This document shows, piece by piece, positions 45,473 through 54,395 of a stretch of DNA of 64,000 bases; positions within the stretch are counted from its first letter, which is position 1; every line of letters starts with the position of its first letter. This DNA comes from Nesterenkonia natronophila. GTDB lineage: Bacteria > Actinomycetota > Actinomycetes > Actinomycetales > Micrococcaceae. The notes beneath the pieces were generated by a model. That model had not been told where the DNA came from and made no database searches. It saw nothing but the letters and a program-made list of their open reading frames with translations. The position numbers and the translations under genes were made by a program. Where the stretch lies: the NCBI RefSeq assembly GCF_003595215.1, contig NZ_QYZP01000001.1, positions 806,001 through 870,000 on the forward strand, in the 5' to 3' direction.

Positions 45473-47221
45473 TTAGGTACTTTCTCGCGACAGATCTCCG
45501 TGCGTCTTCTCCAAGGAGTCAGGCTCGTGAGATACTCGTGCGTTTACTTCATTGGAAGCGGCAAGTGTCTGCTCGAACTGCACATTCTTGCCGCGCTGCA
45601 ACTCGAGTTCTGCATTCGCGGATTTGATCCTCTTGCGCAAGCGCGCCACTTCTGCCGCGGTGCGTGTAGTGCCCTTTTGATAGGCGCTCAGCGAACGATC
45701 GTAAGTGGAGGGTTCCCAAGTCTTGCCGTTCAACGGGTAGTCCAGCAACGAAGGTTGCATGCGTTCGATAATTCTTCTGAACAAGGTCAGCTGGACTCGA
45801 TCCAGTTCTGGAACCGAGAGCAGCAGACGTATCATCTTCCGCGAACCGAAGAGCTGATACGTGTCGAAGGTGACGTCTGATTCGACTATGTGGGCGTGGT
45901 TCCAGTTTGCGACTCGGTGTTCCCACAAGAACATGTCGGTAAGGCGGTACCCAGTCGGAATTGAGCGCAACTTAGTCTTATCGATGTACTCCTGAAAACC
46001 TGCCTCCCCGGGTTCCCACCACGGGTCGTCTAATGGACGCTTGACGTCTTTCCCGCGCTTGGTGAGGCTCGCCATCCTGCGAGCAGAGATTTCCATAGTT
46101 TCGGCGAAATGAAGACTCTGGGCGAAGTGCCATTTCCCCACACCGTTGATTTGGCCTCGAACGTGGAGTGAGTCATGGGGGAGGTGCTGATGATAGACCC
46201 AGGAGATCACCGTATTCGAACGTCGCGGACTCAGTTCGCGAAGCACCCGGACGTACGCCTCAGGGGGTTTCTCCGCAGTGTTTAGGTCAAACATTTGGTG
46301 GGGCAAGCCAAGCTCACTCGACATTGTTGCCGCCAGTTTGTCGCGATGAAGCTCGCCGCTCTGACGGCCCGACCCTAAAGCCTTAGTATATGTGAACGCC
46401 TGAACGTTCTTCTCACCCGATCGACCAAAGGCCGCTAACGAAGTACGCGAGTCCACGCCGGCACTTGCCGAAACGATGATGTCGCGGTCACTCTCTGTCA
46501 AGATGCGGACCTGCTTCTCGAGCAGAGGCACCACCACGTCAGCGGCTTCATCTACAGATAAGGGAACAAATGGCCGCGGACCTACGCGATGGACCCGACC
46601 GGATTCAACCGAGAGTTCGGTATTCGGTGTCAGTTGCCACACCTGGTCATAAGGTGTTGTGCGACCTGGAAAGTCATTCGTGCGAACCTGGCCCACCCAT
46701 TTGGTGAAGCGACTCGGTTTTCGTTTCAGGGTCTTTCCTACGATCCCCACGTGGGAGGCGACTATAGAGACTTCACGGTCGTAGAAAACGGCGCGGGACC
46801 CGATGGCGTCGCTCTGAACGCGAACCTCATCGCCTTGACGAGCAAAAACGACGTACTGGCCGAACATCTCTTCCAACACATCAAGGTATCGTCGTCGTGA
46901 TGCCCCCAATGCTTCTCTCAGTCGATGGGCGATCTTCTCTAAGTTGGTCGTTTCGAGCTCAGGATGCAATGCGTGTCCGCAGATCACTACAGACTCGTCT
47001 TCGTCACTAGATTGCGCCATCGCTATGCGTGGGTCCCATCGCAGGGTACGTCCGGCGAACTCGCGACGCCTCCAAAAGTTCGGAACGTCAGGTGATAGGC
47101 CGGAATCGTGCAAGACGTAGCCCCGGCTGAACCTCAGATGCGAATAATCTTCGCTGACGTCGATTTGAGACGCGTCGCGAGGAACATGGTGCGTCCCGCC
47201 GTAGAAGTCGGCATCAAACAT
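45473..47221 (-). CDS. Asparagine-synthetase-like amide-forming protein without the N-terminal Cys
   Basis: 582 residues. Residues ~1-200 have the shape of the class II glutaminase domain of AsnB (VVICGHALHPELE, YLDVLEEMFGQYVVFARQGD, DAIGSRAVFYD), but residue 2 is Phe instead of the nucleophilic Cys, so it cannot release ammonia from glutamine. Residues ~235-500 are the adenylating synthetase domain, with PP-loop SASAGVDS at 251-258. The last ~80 residues form a coiled coil like other proteins of the locus. Cys-less homologues, such as beta-lactam synthetases and lasso-peptide cyclases, use an amine supplied by the substrate. Activation of a carboxyl group of a uronic acid or amino acid is likely. 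It is divergent from the glycosyltransferase at 47410. Confidence 0.83.
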   Translation of the reverse strand: MFDADFYGGTHHVPRDASQIDVSEDYSHLRFSRGYVLHDSGLSPDVPNFWRRREFAGRTLRWDPRIAMAQSSDEDESVVICGHALHPELETTNLEKIAHRLREALGASRRRYLDVLEEMFGQYVVFARQGDEVRVQSDAIGSRAVFYDREVSIVASHVGIVGKTLKRKPSRFTKWVGQVRTNDFPGRTTPYDQVWQLTPNTELSVESGRVHRVGPRPFVPLSVDEAADVVVPLLEKQVRILTESDRDIIVSASAGVDSRTSLAAFGRSGEKNVQAFTYTKALGSGRQSGELHRDKLAATMSSELGLPHQMFDLNTAEKPPEAYVRVLRELSPRRSNTVISWVYHQHLPHDSLHVRGQINGVGKWHFAQSLHFAETMEISARRMASLTKRGKDVKRPLDDPWWEPGEAGFQEYIDKTKLRSIPTGYRLTDMFLWEHRVANWNHAHIVESDVTFDTYQLFGSRKMIRLLLSVPELDRVQLTLFRRIIERMQPSLLDYPLNGKTWEPSTYDRSLSAYQKGTTRTAAEVARLRKRIKSANAELELQRGKNVQFEQTLAASNEVNARVSHEPDSLEKTHGDLSREST

Positions 47222-47409
47222 AAATGTGGGCTCCTGAGGTTCTTTCGGTTTCTCTCCATTGTTGCCGATTGCACACGCGTTCAGTAGTCAGTTGTCCGCC
47301 CTTTGGCCGAGGGACCGAGAACTGGGCGTTTCGGAATCGCCGATCATGTGTATGCCAATGCTGGCATACTGGAGCGTGTTTTCGGCCTGCCACAAAATTC
47401 GGAGGACTA

Positions 47410-49920
47410 TTGGCTTCTGCGACTGCTAGTGCGCAACAGCTCCTGCGCGGCCGTCTCCTTGAGCTTTACCTAGACAACGCAGGTCCCCGCTCCGTGGCGC
47501 TGGAGCGAACTGCCCTGCGAAGCGAGTCGTTGCACATGCGTGCCCTGTTGGCCTCTGCTGCTACACAAGGCACCCTGACCTTCGCTGAGTTGAGCGATCA
47601 GGTGCTCCGGGGCAGCATTAGCGCGTTATCGATCGACCCATACGCCTTAGGCCGACTTGCCTACGTGGTGGCGCTGCAAGATCGAAATACGAACGACACA
47701 GTTTTCGCTACGAGGGCTTTGGAGACTGTTACGAGCTCTGATCTTTCTGATGTGGAAGGTAACCGGTTCAGCAAGCTTTTAGCAGAGTTGTACTTCGAAC
47801 AAGGGCGGTTCAACGATCTAAGTGCCCTCGCCACCCGTTACCCCGATATTCGTACACACTTCCACTCATACTTGACGGTGGATGCCGTCAGTCCCTTCCG
47901 AGGAAATGACCTTGGTGAGGACGAGTACGAGAGATGGCTGCGCCGGTTCAATTGGCAGTTCAGTCGCAACGACCTCAAGACGGTTCACTTGTATGAAGGC
48001 AACGACGTGCCGTTCAACCGACTCACATCTCAGCCTGAACTCGGCCCGCAACCGACTGGGCCGCTGGTTACCGTCATCATGACGAGCTTCAAACCCATAC
48101 GCGGCGACGTGCTCCAGGCCACTCGCTCCATCCTTGAACAGACTTGGCGCCCCCTCGAGCTGCTGATCGTAGACGACGCCTCACCCAGTGAATATGGGGG
48201 TGTACTGGATGAGGTTGAAGAGCTAGATGAGCGGGTCCGTGTGATTCGGCTCCAGGTCAACGGGGGGACTTATGCAGCCCGCAATGTAGGCATAGCGCAA
48301 GCGAAGGGTGATTTCATCACGGGCCAAGACTCCGATGATTGGTCTCACCCGCAGCGGATACAAACCCAAGTCAACGATTTGCTGCACAACCCTCACCGGC
48401 CCGGCAACCAGGTGTACACGGTCAATATGACCGAGGACCTCGTGCGCATACGGCGCGGTTACGGCCCATTCATTCCGTCTGCTCCGACCCTCATGGTGCG
48501 GACCCACATCATGCGAGAGCTCGGCGGCTACATTCCCGCACGCAAGGCAAGCGATAATGAGATGCGCGACCGTCTCTCCGCCTATGCGGGCAACCAGGTC
48601 TATGCCATACCGGAGCCGCTGATCTTCATGCGGATCCTGCCAGACTCGCTTTCCCGGTCTGACTTCAGGCCCGGATGGCAGCACCCTGCGCGGCGCGCCT
48701 TCTGGAGCAGCTACAGAACCTGGCACGCCAGTGCCAGCCGCGATGAGCTGCGGCGCGCCGCTGACGATCCCGATCCGATCTACGTGCCGCCACGGTTCAC
48801 CACCGCCCCTCAGGCTGCCGTGGAGACTAAACACCTGGATGTCGTGTTTGCCGCCGACTGGTGTGAAGATGGCGCCACTCAAGCAGCAGCGCTCAAAGAG
48901 TTACGGGAGCTCATGGACGGCGGTTACCGCGTGGGGGTGATGCACCTGGAGAACGCTATACATCTTTCTCGTTACGCGCGGACTTACAACCAGTCGATCC
49001 AGAAGCTGATCTCCGACGGCGAAGTGACGCACGTGATTCCGGACGAGACCTTCTATGACGTCACACTCATTCTGGTGCGTATCCCCGAGCTGCTGCAGTT
49101 CATGCCGCACGGTCGAGTCGGCTTTCATGTCCACCGGGTCGCCGCCGTCGCAGACAAACCGGTCTGGCAGGAGCCGGGGTTCGTCGTCCGCTACCTGCCT
49201 GCCGACTGCGCCCAGCATGCCAAGGAGTTCTTCGGTGCCCGGCCGGTCTGGATCCCCACGAGTCCCACCGTTCGGGATAACCTCAGTGACCTTGTGAACC
49301 CTGGGGAGCTGACCGAGAGTGATTACAGGACTCCCTTCGATCCAGGGGCGTGGGCCGTTCCGCGTCGGAAGCCAAACCCCTCTAGGCCCGTGATCGGACG
49401 GTGGGCCGGTGAGACCGCATGGCAGTGGCCAGAGGCCGGCGAGCAGATTCAGCAGATCTGGCCCATGGACGGTTCTGCCGACGTTCGCTTCTATGGGAAC
49501 CCTGCAGCAGTTCTGAAGGTCCTGGGCCGCACCAAGCTCCCCGAGGCCTGGTTAAGCTTCCAGGTTGGCGACATTGACCGGCGAACCTATTACCGCTCTT
49601 TGGACTTCTTCGTTCACTATCCGCAGCAGCGGGCGGTGGTCGACTTAGAGCTGCCCGTGCTCGAAGCGTTGGCGGCCGGATGCGTCGCGGTGCTGCCCCC
49701 GTGGATGGAACACCTCTACGGGGAGTCCGCCGTCTATGCCGACCCGGAGGCCGTTCAGCGGACTCTCGCTGCTTACATGCGGGACCGTCATTCTTTCATG
49801 CAGCAGTCCCGCCGCGGCGTAGAATTCGCCAGGACTCACCAGAGTTCGGACTACCGCAAACTCATCGATGCCGTCATCGCTGGCGGCAACATCACTGCAC
49901 AGGAGGATCCACCACGGTGA
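47410..49920 (+). CDS. Bifunctional glycosyltransferase (GT2 plus GT4-like), paralogue of the 25.6-kb gene
   Basis: About 836 residues from TTG 47410, which follows GGAGG at 47401-47405; upstream codons to 47224 are Cys/Arg-rich and unlike protein. A helical N-terminal part of ~210 residues precedes the GT2 domain (PLVTVIMTSFKPIRGDVLQA, LLIVDDASPSEYGG, VNGGTYAARNVGIAQAKGDF, metal motif GQDSDDW). A GT4-like domain ends the protein (VIGRWAGETAWQWPEAGEQI, MDGSADVRFYGN, VLEALAAGCVAVLPPWMEHL). Compared with the gene at 25643, the beta-rich N-terminus is missing and the first Glu of EX7E is replaced (Val/Asp in VVDLELPVLE). Its stop overlaps the GTG of the next gene (GTGA), forming an operon with the small membrane protein and the TupA-like gene. 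Confidence 0.87.
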   Translation: MASATASAQQLLRGRLLELYLDNAGPRSVALERTALRSESLHMRALLASAATQGTLTFAELSDQVLRGSISALSIDPYALGRLAYVVALQDRNTNDTVFATRALETVTSSDLSDVEGNRFSKLLAELYFEQGRFNDLSALATRYPDIRTHFHSYLTVDAVSPFRGNDLGEDEYERWLRRFNWQFSRNDLKTVHLYEGNDVPFNRLTSQPELGPQPTGPLVTVIMTSFKPIRGDVLQATRSILEQTWRPLELLIVDDASPSEYGGVLDEVEELDERVRVIRLQVNGGTYAARNVGIAQAKGDFITGQDSDDWSHPQRIQTQVNDLLHNPHRPGNQVYTVNMTEDLVRIRRGYGPFIPSAPTLMVRTHIMRELGGYIPARKASDNEMRDRLSAYAGNQVYAIPEPLIFMRILPDSLSRSDFRPGWQHPARRAFWSSYRTWHASASRDELRRAADDPDPIYVPPRFTTAPQAAVETKHLDVVFAADWCEDGATQAAALKELRELMDGGYRVGVMHLENAIHLSRYARTYNQSIQKLISDGEVTHVIPDETFYDVTLILVRIPELLQFMPHGRVGFHVHRVAAVADKPVWQEPGFVVRYLPADCAQHAKEFFGARPVWIPTSPTVRDNLSDLVNPGELTESDYRTPFDPGAWAVPRRKPNPSRPVIGRWAGETAWQWPEAGEQIQQIWPMDGSADVRFYGNPAAVLKVLGRTKLPEAWLSFQVGDIDRRTYYRSLDFFVHYPQQRAVVDLELPVLEALAAGCVAVLPPWMEHLYGESAVYADPEAVQRTLAAYMRDRHSFMQQSRRGVEFARTHQSSDYRKLIDAVIAGGNITAQEDPPR

Positions 49921-50321
49921 AAGGCTTGTCTGTTCCGCAGCTGGGACTGCTCTCGCTCACGGCGCTAGGACTGTTGGTTTCGTTGGTGGGGGTGGTGGCA
50001 GAGGCTTGGGTGGTCGCAGCGGCTGCAGCGGTGGCCAGTTTCGGGTTCTTTGTCATCCTGGTGGTCTTCACTCTGGCTGCACTGACTCGGTCCGTGCGGC
50101 GATTGGGGGAACTCGTTCGCAGTACAGCCCCACGACTGCGTGAGACCTCCGCCGGCATACGCCGCGTTGACCAGCGCACAGCCGAGCGGTTTAAGACCCT
50201 GGACTCGGCTGAGGCGCGCTTGGAGGCCGCCGAGCGGCGCCTGGTGGCCGCTTTCGAGGCTCAGAGCCAACGCGTGGAGGACAGCGTGGCAGAAGCTGTC
50301 CAACACAACGGTCAGCGCTGA
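49917..50321 (+). CDS. Small membrane protein with two transmembrane helices and coiled coil
   Basis: 134 residues from GTG 49917, overlapping the glycosyltransferase stop and preceded by AGGAGG. Two hydrophobic stretches near the N-terminus (LGLLSLTALGLLVSLVGVVA and WVVAAAAAVASFGFFVILVV) are followed by ~80 residues of basic and then Ala/Glu-rich coiled coil (SAEARLEAAERRLVAAFEAQ). It may anchor the cytosolic glycosyltransferases or ligases to the membrane. Its stop overlaps the next ATG (TGATG at 50319-50323). No family recognised. Confidence 0.75.
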   Translation: MKGLSVPQLGLLSLTALGLLVSLVGVVAEAWVVAAAAAVASFGFFVILVVFTLAALTRSVRRLGELVRSTAPRLRETSAGIRRVDQRTAERFKTLDSAEARLEAAERRLVAAFEAQSQRVEDSVAEAVQHNGQR

Positions 50322-51430
50322 TGCCCGCAACTGGGTCAGAGTTGAGCGCAGCTGAGGTGCGGGACCTCGTTCAGCAGGCTGATGAGGCGATGCGGACTAA
50401 GCTCGGTACGATGCTCACCCCCAAAGCGCGGCGGGAAGGGGGTGAGGCCCACCGAGAGGAACTGCGCGAACTCCTAGCGGTAGCGTCTCCCCACCACGTG
50501 CGTGACGTCCTGTTACACCGCATGCGGCAGGAAAAGATGTATGTGGGTCGCGGATTGTCCTTCATGGGCTTCATCGTGGCGAAGACCGAAGTCGGACGCC
50601 TCGGAGGCCGGTTACCAGGGTGGCCACTGGCTGTCACGAGCACCGGCTCCGAATTCGTGGACCTGCTCAATGTCCGGCGCCCTGCCACCTACACGCGCGG
50701 TGTACGGTTCGCGGATCTGGAGCTCACGCCGGGGACAGTCGTGAAGCCTGACCGCGGTTCCGGTTCGTTCGGATGCTACCTCGTATACGCGGAGGACGAC
50801 GTCGTCCACGTTAAAGACAACAGAACCTTCAGTAATCGTGAGGATCTTCAGCGGCATGCCATGGCGGTGTTGAAGGACCGGTCATCGGTCACTAGTGCTA
50901 CGCACGATCGCTGGTCCGTGGAGGAACTGATCCTCCGAGACAAGGCTCTCAAGAAACCAGCCGTTGATCTGAAGTTCTGGACCTTCTACGGGCAAGTTGC
51001 CTTTATCAATGAGGTCAACCAGCATCCAGAGACTCGCAGAGACTTCTGGAATCGCGAAGGTGAACGCATAAGCCCACCCGGCTCGTGGGGCTCTCCTTCA
51101 TTCGAGGGAGAAGGTGTGAATCCCGAATATGTGGAGCTTGTGGAGAGAATCAGTCTGGAGATCCCGTACCCCTTCATGCGTATCGACATGCTTCACGGGG
51201 ACGGCGAACTGATTTTCGGGGAGTTCACCCCCCGGCCTGGCGGGTCTGACTACTTCACGCCCGAATGGGACCGCCACTTGGGCGAAATGTGGGGTCTGGC
51301 AGAAAATCGTCTGCAGCAAGACTTGCTCGAAGGAAAAGAGTTTGCCGCGTATTCCAGCTTGATCAAGAAGTCCCGCCGCAAGCGAAAGAAGGCTACGCCC
51401 CAGGCAAGAAAGAAGCGGACTCAGAGTTAG
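50321..51430 (+). CDS. TupA-like ATP-grasp amidoligase
   Basis: 369 residues. Family blocks of the TupA-like ATP-grasp are clear: VVKPDRGSGSFGCYLVYAED (ATP-binding Lys), WSVEELILRDKALKKPAVDL, KFWTFYGQVAFINEVNQHPE, and the metal-binding end FMRIDMLHGDGELIFGEFTP followed by RPGGSDYF and HLGEMW. TupA of an alkaliphilic Bacillus is needed for teichuronopeptide, a wall polymer of uronic acid and polyglutamate, so amide-bond formation between a carboxyl group and an amino acid is expected. The C-terminus is very basic (SRRKRKKATPQARKKRTQS), perhaps to bind the anionic polymer or membrane. The gene closes an operon with two upstream genes and meets the convergent ATP-grasp-like gene with a 4-base overlap. 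Confidence 0.85.
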   Translation: MPATGSELSAAEVRDLVQQADEAMRTKLGTMLTPKARREGGEAHREELRELLAVASPHHVRDVLLHRMRQEKMYVGRGLSFMGFIVAKTEVGRLGGRLPGWPLAVTSTGSEFVDLLNVRRPATYTRGVRFADLELTPGTVVKPDRGSGSFGCYLVYAEDDVVHVKDNRTFSNREDLQRHAMAVLKDRSSVTSATHDRWSVEELILRDKALKKPAVDLKFWTFYGQVAFINEVNQHPETRRDFWNREGERISPPGSWGSPSFEGEGVNPEYVELVERISLEIPYPFMRIDMLHGDGELIFGEFTPRPGGSDYFTPEWDRHLGEMWGLAENRLQQDLLEGKEFAAYSSLIKKSRRKRKKATPQARKKRTQS

Positions 51431-52533
51431 TTGTTGGCCAAAGCGGCGATGCGCTGCATAATGGCGCGGTTGGGCAATTGAGAGCGGCCATAAGCGGGAT
51501 ACCGGAACTCACGCAGCGCGGCCGCCGGGGCGACGCCAGATACCACGGCTTGGCCCTCGGGAGCCAGTGACGGGGTCAGAATATCCACTGCTGACGCTCC
51601 TAGGCCAGGGACAGACCACATGCCGCTGACTGCCAGGTCGGTCAACTCCGGCCCAATGTGGTTCGTGATATCCACGCTCCATCCCGCGCCCATCTGACCC
51701 CGTCTGTCGTTCGTGAGCAGACGCACCTGTTCCGGAGGGAGCACCCTTTGGCCCTCCACGAGGAGAATGTCGAGCAAGTCCCGAAGATCGGCGTCTTTCA
51801 CAGGCTCTAGGTGCTCGGATGCGTTGCGCCGTTTGACCGCGGCCTCAGCTAATTGATCGAGGGTGCGATTCCCATCTCCTATCGCGTACAGGGGCAGGCG
51901 AGCGACGGCCGCCACCACCTCCTCAGCGACAACGAAGAGTCGCAGAGGCAACCAAGGCAGGAAAGTCTCCACCTCGATCTGCTGCCTCATGGTTGGCATG
52001 TGTGAGACTGCCTCAGAAGTGCGGTCCCAGGCTTGGAGAAGTTGATCTCGTGTCCTGAGATCCACGGCCAGCCCCCCATGCGCCAGCCCCGCCGAAGGGA
52101 GTATGCTCACCGGGCGCTTGGTACGGTCGAGGAACGCGGCAGCAGATTTTGCCTGCGACACGTGCAACGTTTTGGCGGACAGGAAAGGAACATCAGAAAG
52201 AGCGAGACACCGGCGGGTGAGCTCGGGTGAAACGGTGGCACGCAGCGCCTGATGGCCCACTAAGGTGCTCACCCCATCCGAGACTCCACCCACGCGAACA
52301 CCCGATCGGGAAATGACGTGGGTGGAACCGATCTTCTGAACACGCAATCGTCGGCCCTCTGCGGCGTCCAGAAGCAGCTTGGTTTGGCTCTTCACGGGCG
52401 CCCAGGTGTTGGGATCTTCTCGCAGAAGCTCCCGGTGATTCAGAATGAATTGTTCTAAAGGGGTGGGCCCCTCAGCACCTCGTTCGGTATCAGTGACCGA
52501 CGTGTGACCAAACTCTTCTCGCATGGGCTCCAC
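51427..52533 (-). CDS. Degenerate ATP-grasp-like protein, paralogue of the 44.4-kb ligase
   Basis: 368 residues from GTG 52533; ATG 52524 is an alternative. It aligns with the ATP-grasp ligase at 44358-45422 (LYAIGDGNRTLDQLAEAA against FVVGDGVSTLNQL; GWSVDITNHIGPELTDLA against GVHVDITDTVPSEVLRLA), but key residues are gone: the ATP-binding Lys position reads PVSILPSAGLAHGG, and the metal-binding Glu-x-Asn block VIEVNSSPN is VVSGVAPAA. It is therefore likely an inactive relative, perhaps a regulatory partner of the active ligase or of TupA. Upstream, CATAAT within the near-palindrome CCACAGTATTATGCTGTGG could be a -10 for a leaderless transcript. It is convergent with the TupA-like gene. Confidence 0.78.
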   Translation of the reverse strand: MEPMREEFGHTSVTDTERGAEGPTPLEQFILNHRELLREDPNTWAPVKSQTKLLLDAAEGRRLRVQKIGSTHVISRSGVRVGGVSDGVSTLVGHQALRATVSPELTRRCLALSDVPFLSAKTLHVSQAKSAAAFLDRTKRPVSILPSAGLAHGGLAVDLRTRDQLLQAWDRTSEAVSHMPTMRQQIEVETFLPWLPLRLFVVAEEVVAAVARLPLYAIGDGNRTLDQLAEAAVKRRNASEHLEPVKDADLRDLLDILLVEGQRVLPPEQVRLLTNDRRGQMGAGWSVDITNHIGPELTDLAVSGMWSVPGLGASAVDILTPSLAPEGQAVVSGVAPAAALREFRYPAYGRSQLPNRAIMQRIAALANN

Positions 52534-52571
52534 AGTATTATGCTGTGGCTCGCCCTGAGCTCAAGACGTTG

Positions 52572-53654
52572 TCAACGAGCAACAGCGGCCCGAACTCCCT
52601 GCACCGTTCGGCGAATGACGTCAGGGTCTTCGGATTCAAGTGCTTCAAGCACGGTGTGAGCATCTGCCACCAAACGGGCTCGGGATGTTCGTGCTCCGTA
52701 GAGTTCAGCCATTCGACACGTCTGCCGCGCCAACTCCACGACAGCGGCGGCGTCGTGCTTGCGCAGAATCAGCATCGGCACATGCAATTTCAGCAGACGG
52801 TTCCAGTAGTCCGCGCGCATGCGACCGGCGCGCTTGGCGAGTCCACCGCCCTGACCCCGCGCCAGCGCCATGACCCCGAAGCAGTCATGGAGGAACTGCA
52901 ACTGCTGCACAGCTGAAATCTCTGCACGGGAGACATGCACACGGTGGCCGGCATCCGGCTCCTCCAGGGTGATGAAATAGCAGTCGACGTCGTCGACGAA
53001 CGTGACCGAATCAGCGTGAAGAAACGCGCACACCATAAACGGGTGGTCGGACGCGTAGACCAGCGACTCGTTGAACCGATACGGCAAGCCACGCAGGAAC
53101 GCCGTGCGGAACAGCTTCTGCACGTGCAGACTGTTCAACCACCCAGCATGATAGGTGCCCGCAGGATCGTTGCCTTTGGGCTCGAGAACATTCGGCGCCG
53201 ATCGATTGACCCCCACGTAGCGACCGACCACGATGTCCGCCACCTGACTCCGCGCCGCCCGCAGCATTGCTTGGAGCGCATCCGGGCCCAGATAGTCGTC
53301 GGCATCCACGAAGAAGACATACTCGCCAGCCGCGGAGTCGAGGACAGTGTTCCTGCCTTTGGATGGGCTCCCGGTGGCTCTGTGCTGCACCACGTGGAAG
53401 CCGCCCCATTCAGCTCGCTCCGCATAGCTGCGTGCGAGCTTCACTGTGGAATCCCTGGAGCCGTCATCCACCACCAGCACTTCGATGTGCTCAGGCCCCA
53501 CGGTCTGCGCCAGCAGACTGTCCAAGCACCGGCCGATACGCTCAGCCTCATTGTGGCTGGTGACGCCCACCGTGACCCGAATCTCCGGCCCGGACGCAAC
53601 ACCCGTGAAGCGTTCCGGGGAGCGGAGCCGGCGGGGGAGTAGAGACCGGAGCAC
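52572..53654 (-). CDS. GT2-family glycosyltransferase
   Basis: 360 residues from GTG 53654, chosen because AGAAGG precedes it by 5 bases; the frame reads upstream to 54020 through low-quality codons. It opens with a short basic region, then the GT-A core VTVGVTSHNEAERIGRCLDS, VLVVDDGSRDSTVKLARSYA, ATGSPSKGRNTVLDSAAGEY and the metal motif FFVDADDYLG, and continues with PYRFNESLVYASDHPFMVCA. No membrane helices. The class adds a single sugar from a nucleotide donor to the growing polymer. It lies 38 bases downstream of the start of the degenerate ATP-grasp gene, with the two genes head to tail on the minus strand. Confidence 0.88.
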   Translation of the reverse strand: MLRSLLPRRLRSPERFTGVASGPEIRVTVGVTSHNEAERIGRCLDSLLAQTVGPEHIEVLVVDDGSRDSTVKLARSYAERAEWGGFHVVQHRATGSPSKGRNTVLDSAAGEYVFFVDADDYLGPDALQAMLRAARSQVADIVVGRYVGVNRSAPNVLEPKGNDPAGTYHAGWLNSLHVQKLFRTAFLRGLPYRFNESLVYASDHPFMVCAFLHADSVTFVDDVDCYFITLEEPDAGHRVHVSRAEISAVQQLQFLHDCFGVMALARGQGGGLAKRAGRMRADYWNRLLKLHVPMLILRKHDAAAVVELARQTCRMAELYGARTSRARLVADAHTVLEALESEDPDVIRRTVQGVRAAVAR

Positions 53655-53781
53655 AGGAGCCTTCTGTCGTGTGGTGGGCGGGTCAGCTAGAAGCCTATCC
53701 GAGACGGACCCTGGAACTGGACTGTAGGGCCGGGCCAGGCGGGAGTCTCGCGCAGACCACTGCGATGCATGCTCTCCACTG

Positions 53782-54381
53782 TTACCAGATCCGAATGACC
53801 TTACCGTTCTCCAGGCCTGCCACTGAGCGGAGGAACGCATCGGCAACCCGGCGCCCAGTTGTGGGTTCGAAACCAGGGAAGACGGGACCGTACTTGTCGA
53901 GAGACTCTTCCAACACCGTGGGGCTGACGGCGTTGAGGCGTATATCGCGTGGCAGCTCGTGCGAGGCCACATGCACGAAGGATTCCAGTCCACCGTTGAT
54001 GGCTGCCGCGATGGCTCCACCGCGCACCGGCACGGCGTTGAGGATGCCGCTGGTAAGAGTGAAGGAGCCGCCGTCGCTCACATACGGCAAACCCTGGATG
54101 ACCAGGTTCATCTGACCAGCCAGTTTGCCCGACAAACCTTCTTGAACCTGTTCTGGCCTGGTCTGGGGTGTGGGCACGAACGGGCCGCCTCCGATAGCCG
54201 AGACCACAGCGTCCACCTTGCCCAGGCGCTCGAACAGGGCCTGGACGGACTGTGGATCGGTGGTGTCGACTGTGTGCTCTCCGGAGCGCGATGCTGTGAG
54301 AACCTCATGGCCCGCCTCGGTAAGCCGCGAGGCTACGGCCGAGCCAATGGTTCCGCTTCCGCCAATGACAACGATGCGCAT
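53782..54381 (-). CDS. Short-chain dehydrogenase/reductase
   Basis: 199 residues with ATG 54381 and a good AAAGGA upstream. The NAD(P)-binding loop is GGSGTIGSAVASRLTEAGHE, followed by AVVSAIGGGPFVPT (the Asn-Ala-Gly equivalent), a Ser of the active site in FTLTSGILNAVPVRGGAIAA and a C-terminal RLNAVSPTVLEESLDKYGP. The canonical Tyr-x-x-x-Lys is not evident (GGAIAAAINGGLE in its place), as in a subset of small SDRs. The substrate is unknown. It sits 14 bases after the symporter gene on the same strand, so it is probably part of that operon rather than of the glycan locus. Confidence 0.85.
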   Translation of the reverse strand: MRIVVIGGSGTIGSAVASRLTEAGHEVLTASRSGEHTVDTTDPQSVQALFERLGKVDAVVSAIGGGPFVPTPQTRPEQVQEGLSGKLAGQMNLVIQGLPYVSDGGSFTLTSGILNAVPVRGGAIAAAINGGLESFVHVASHELPRDIRLNAVSPTVLEESLDKYGPVFPGFEPTTGRRVADAFLRSVAGLENGKVIRIW

Positions 54382-54395
54382 AATAAGCCGTCCTT

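Noticed and set aside
45473-47221. Asparagine-synthetase-like gene considered as a lasso-peptide cyclase
   Set aside because: No precursor peptide, RRE or B-type protease gene is nearby; all neighbours are glycan enzymes.
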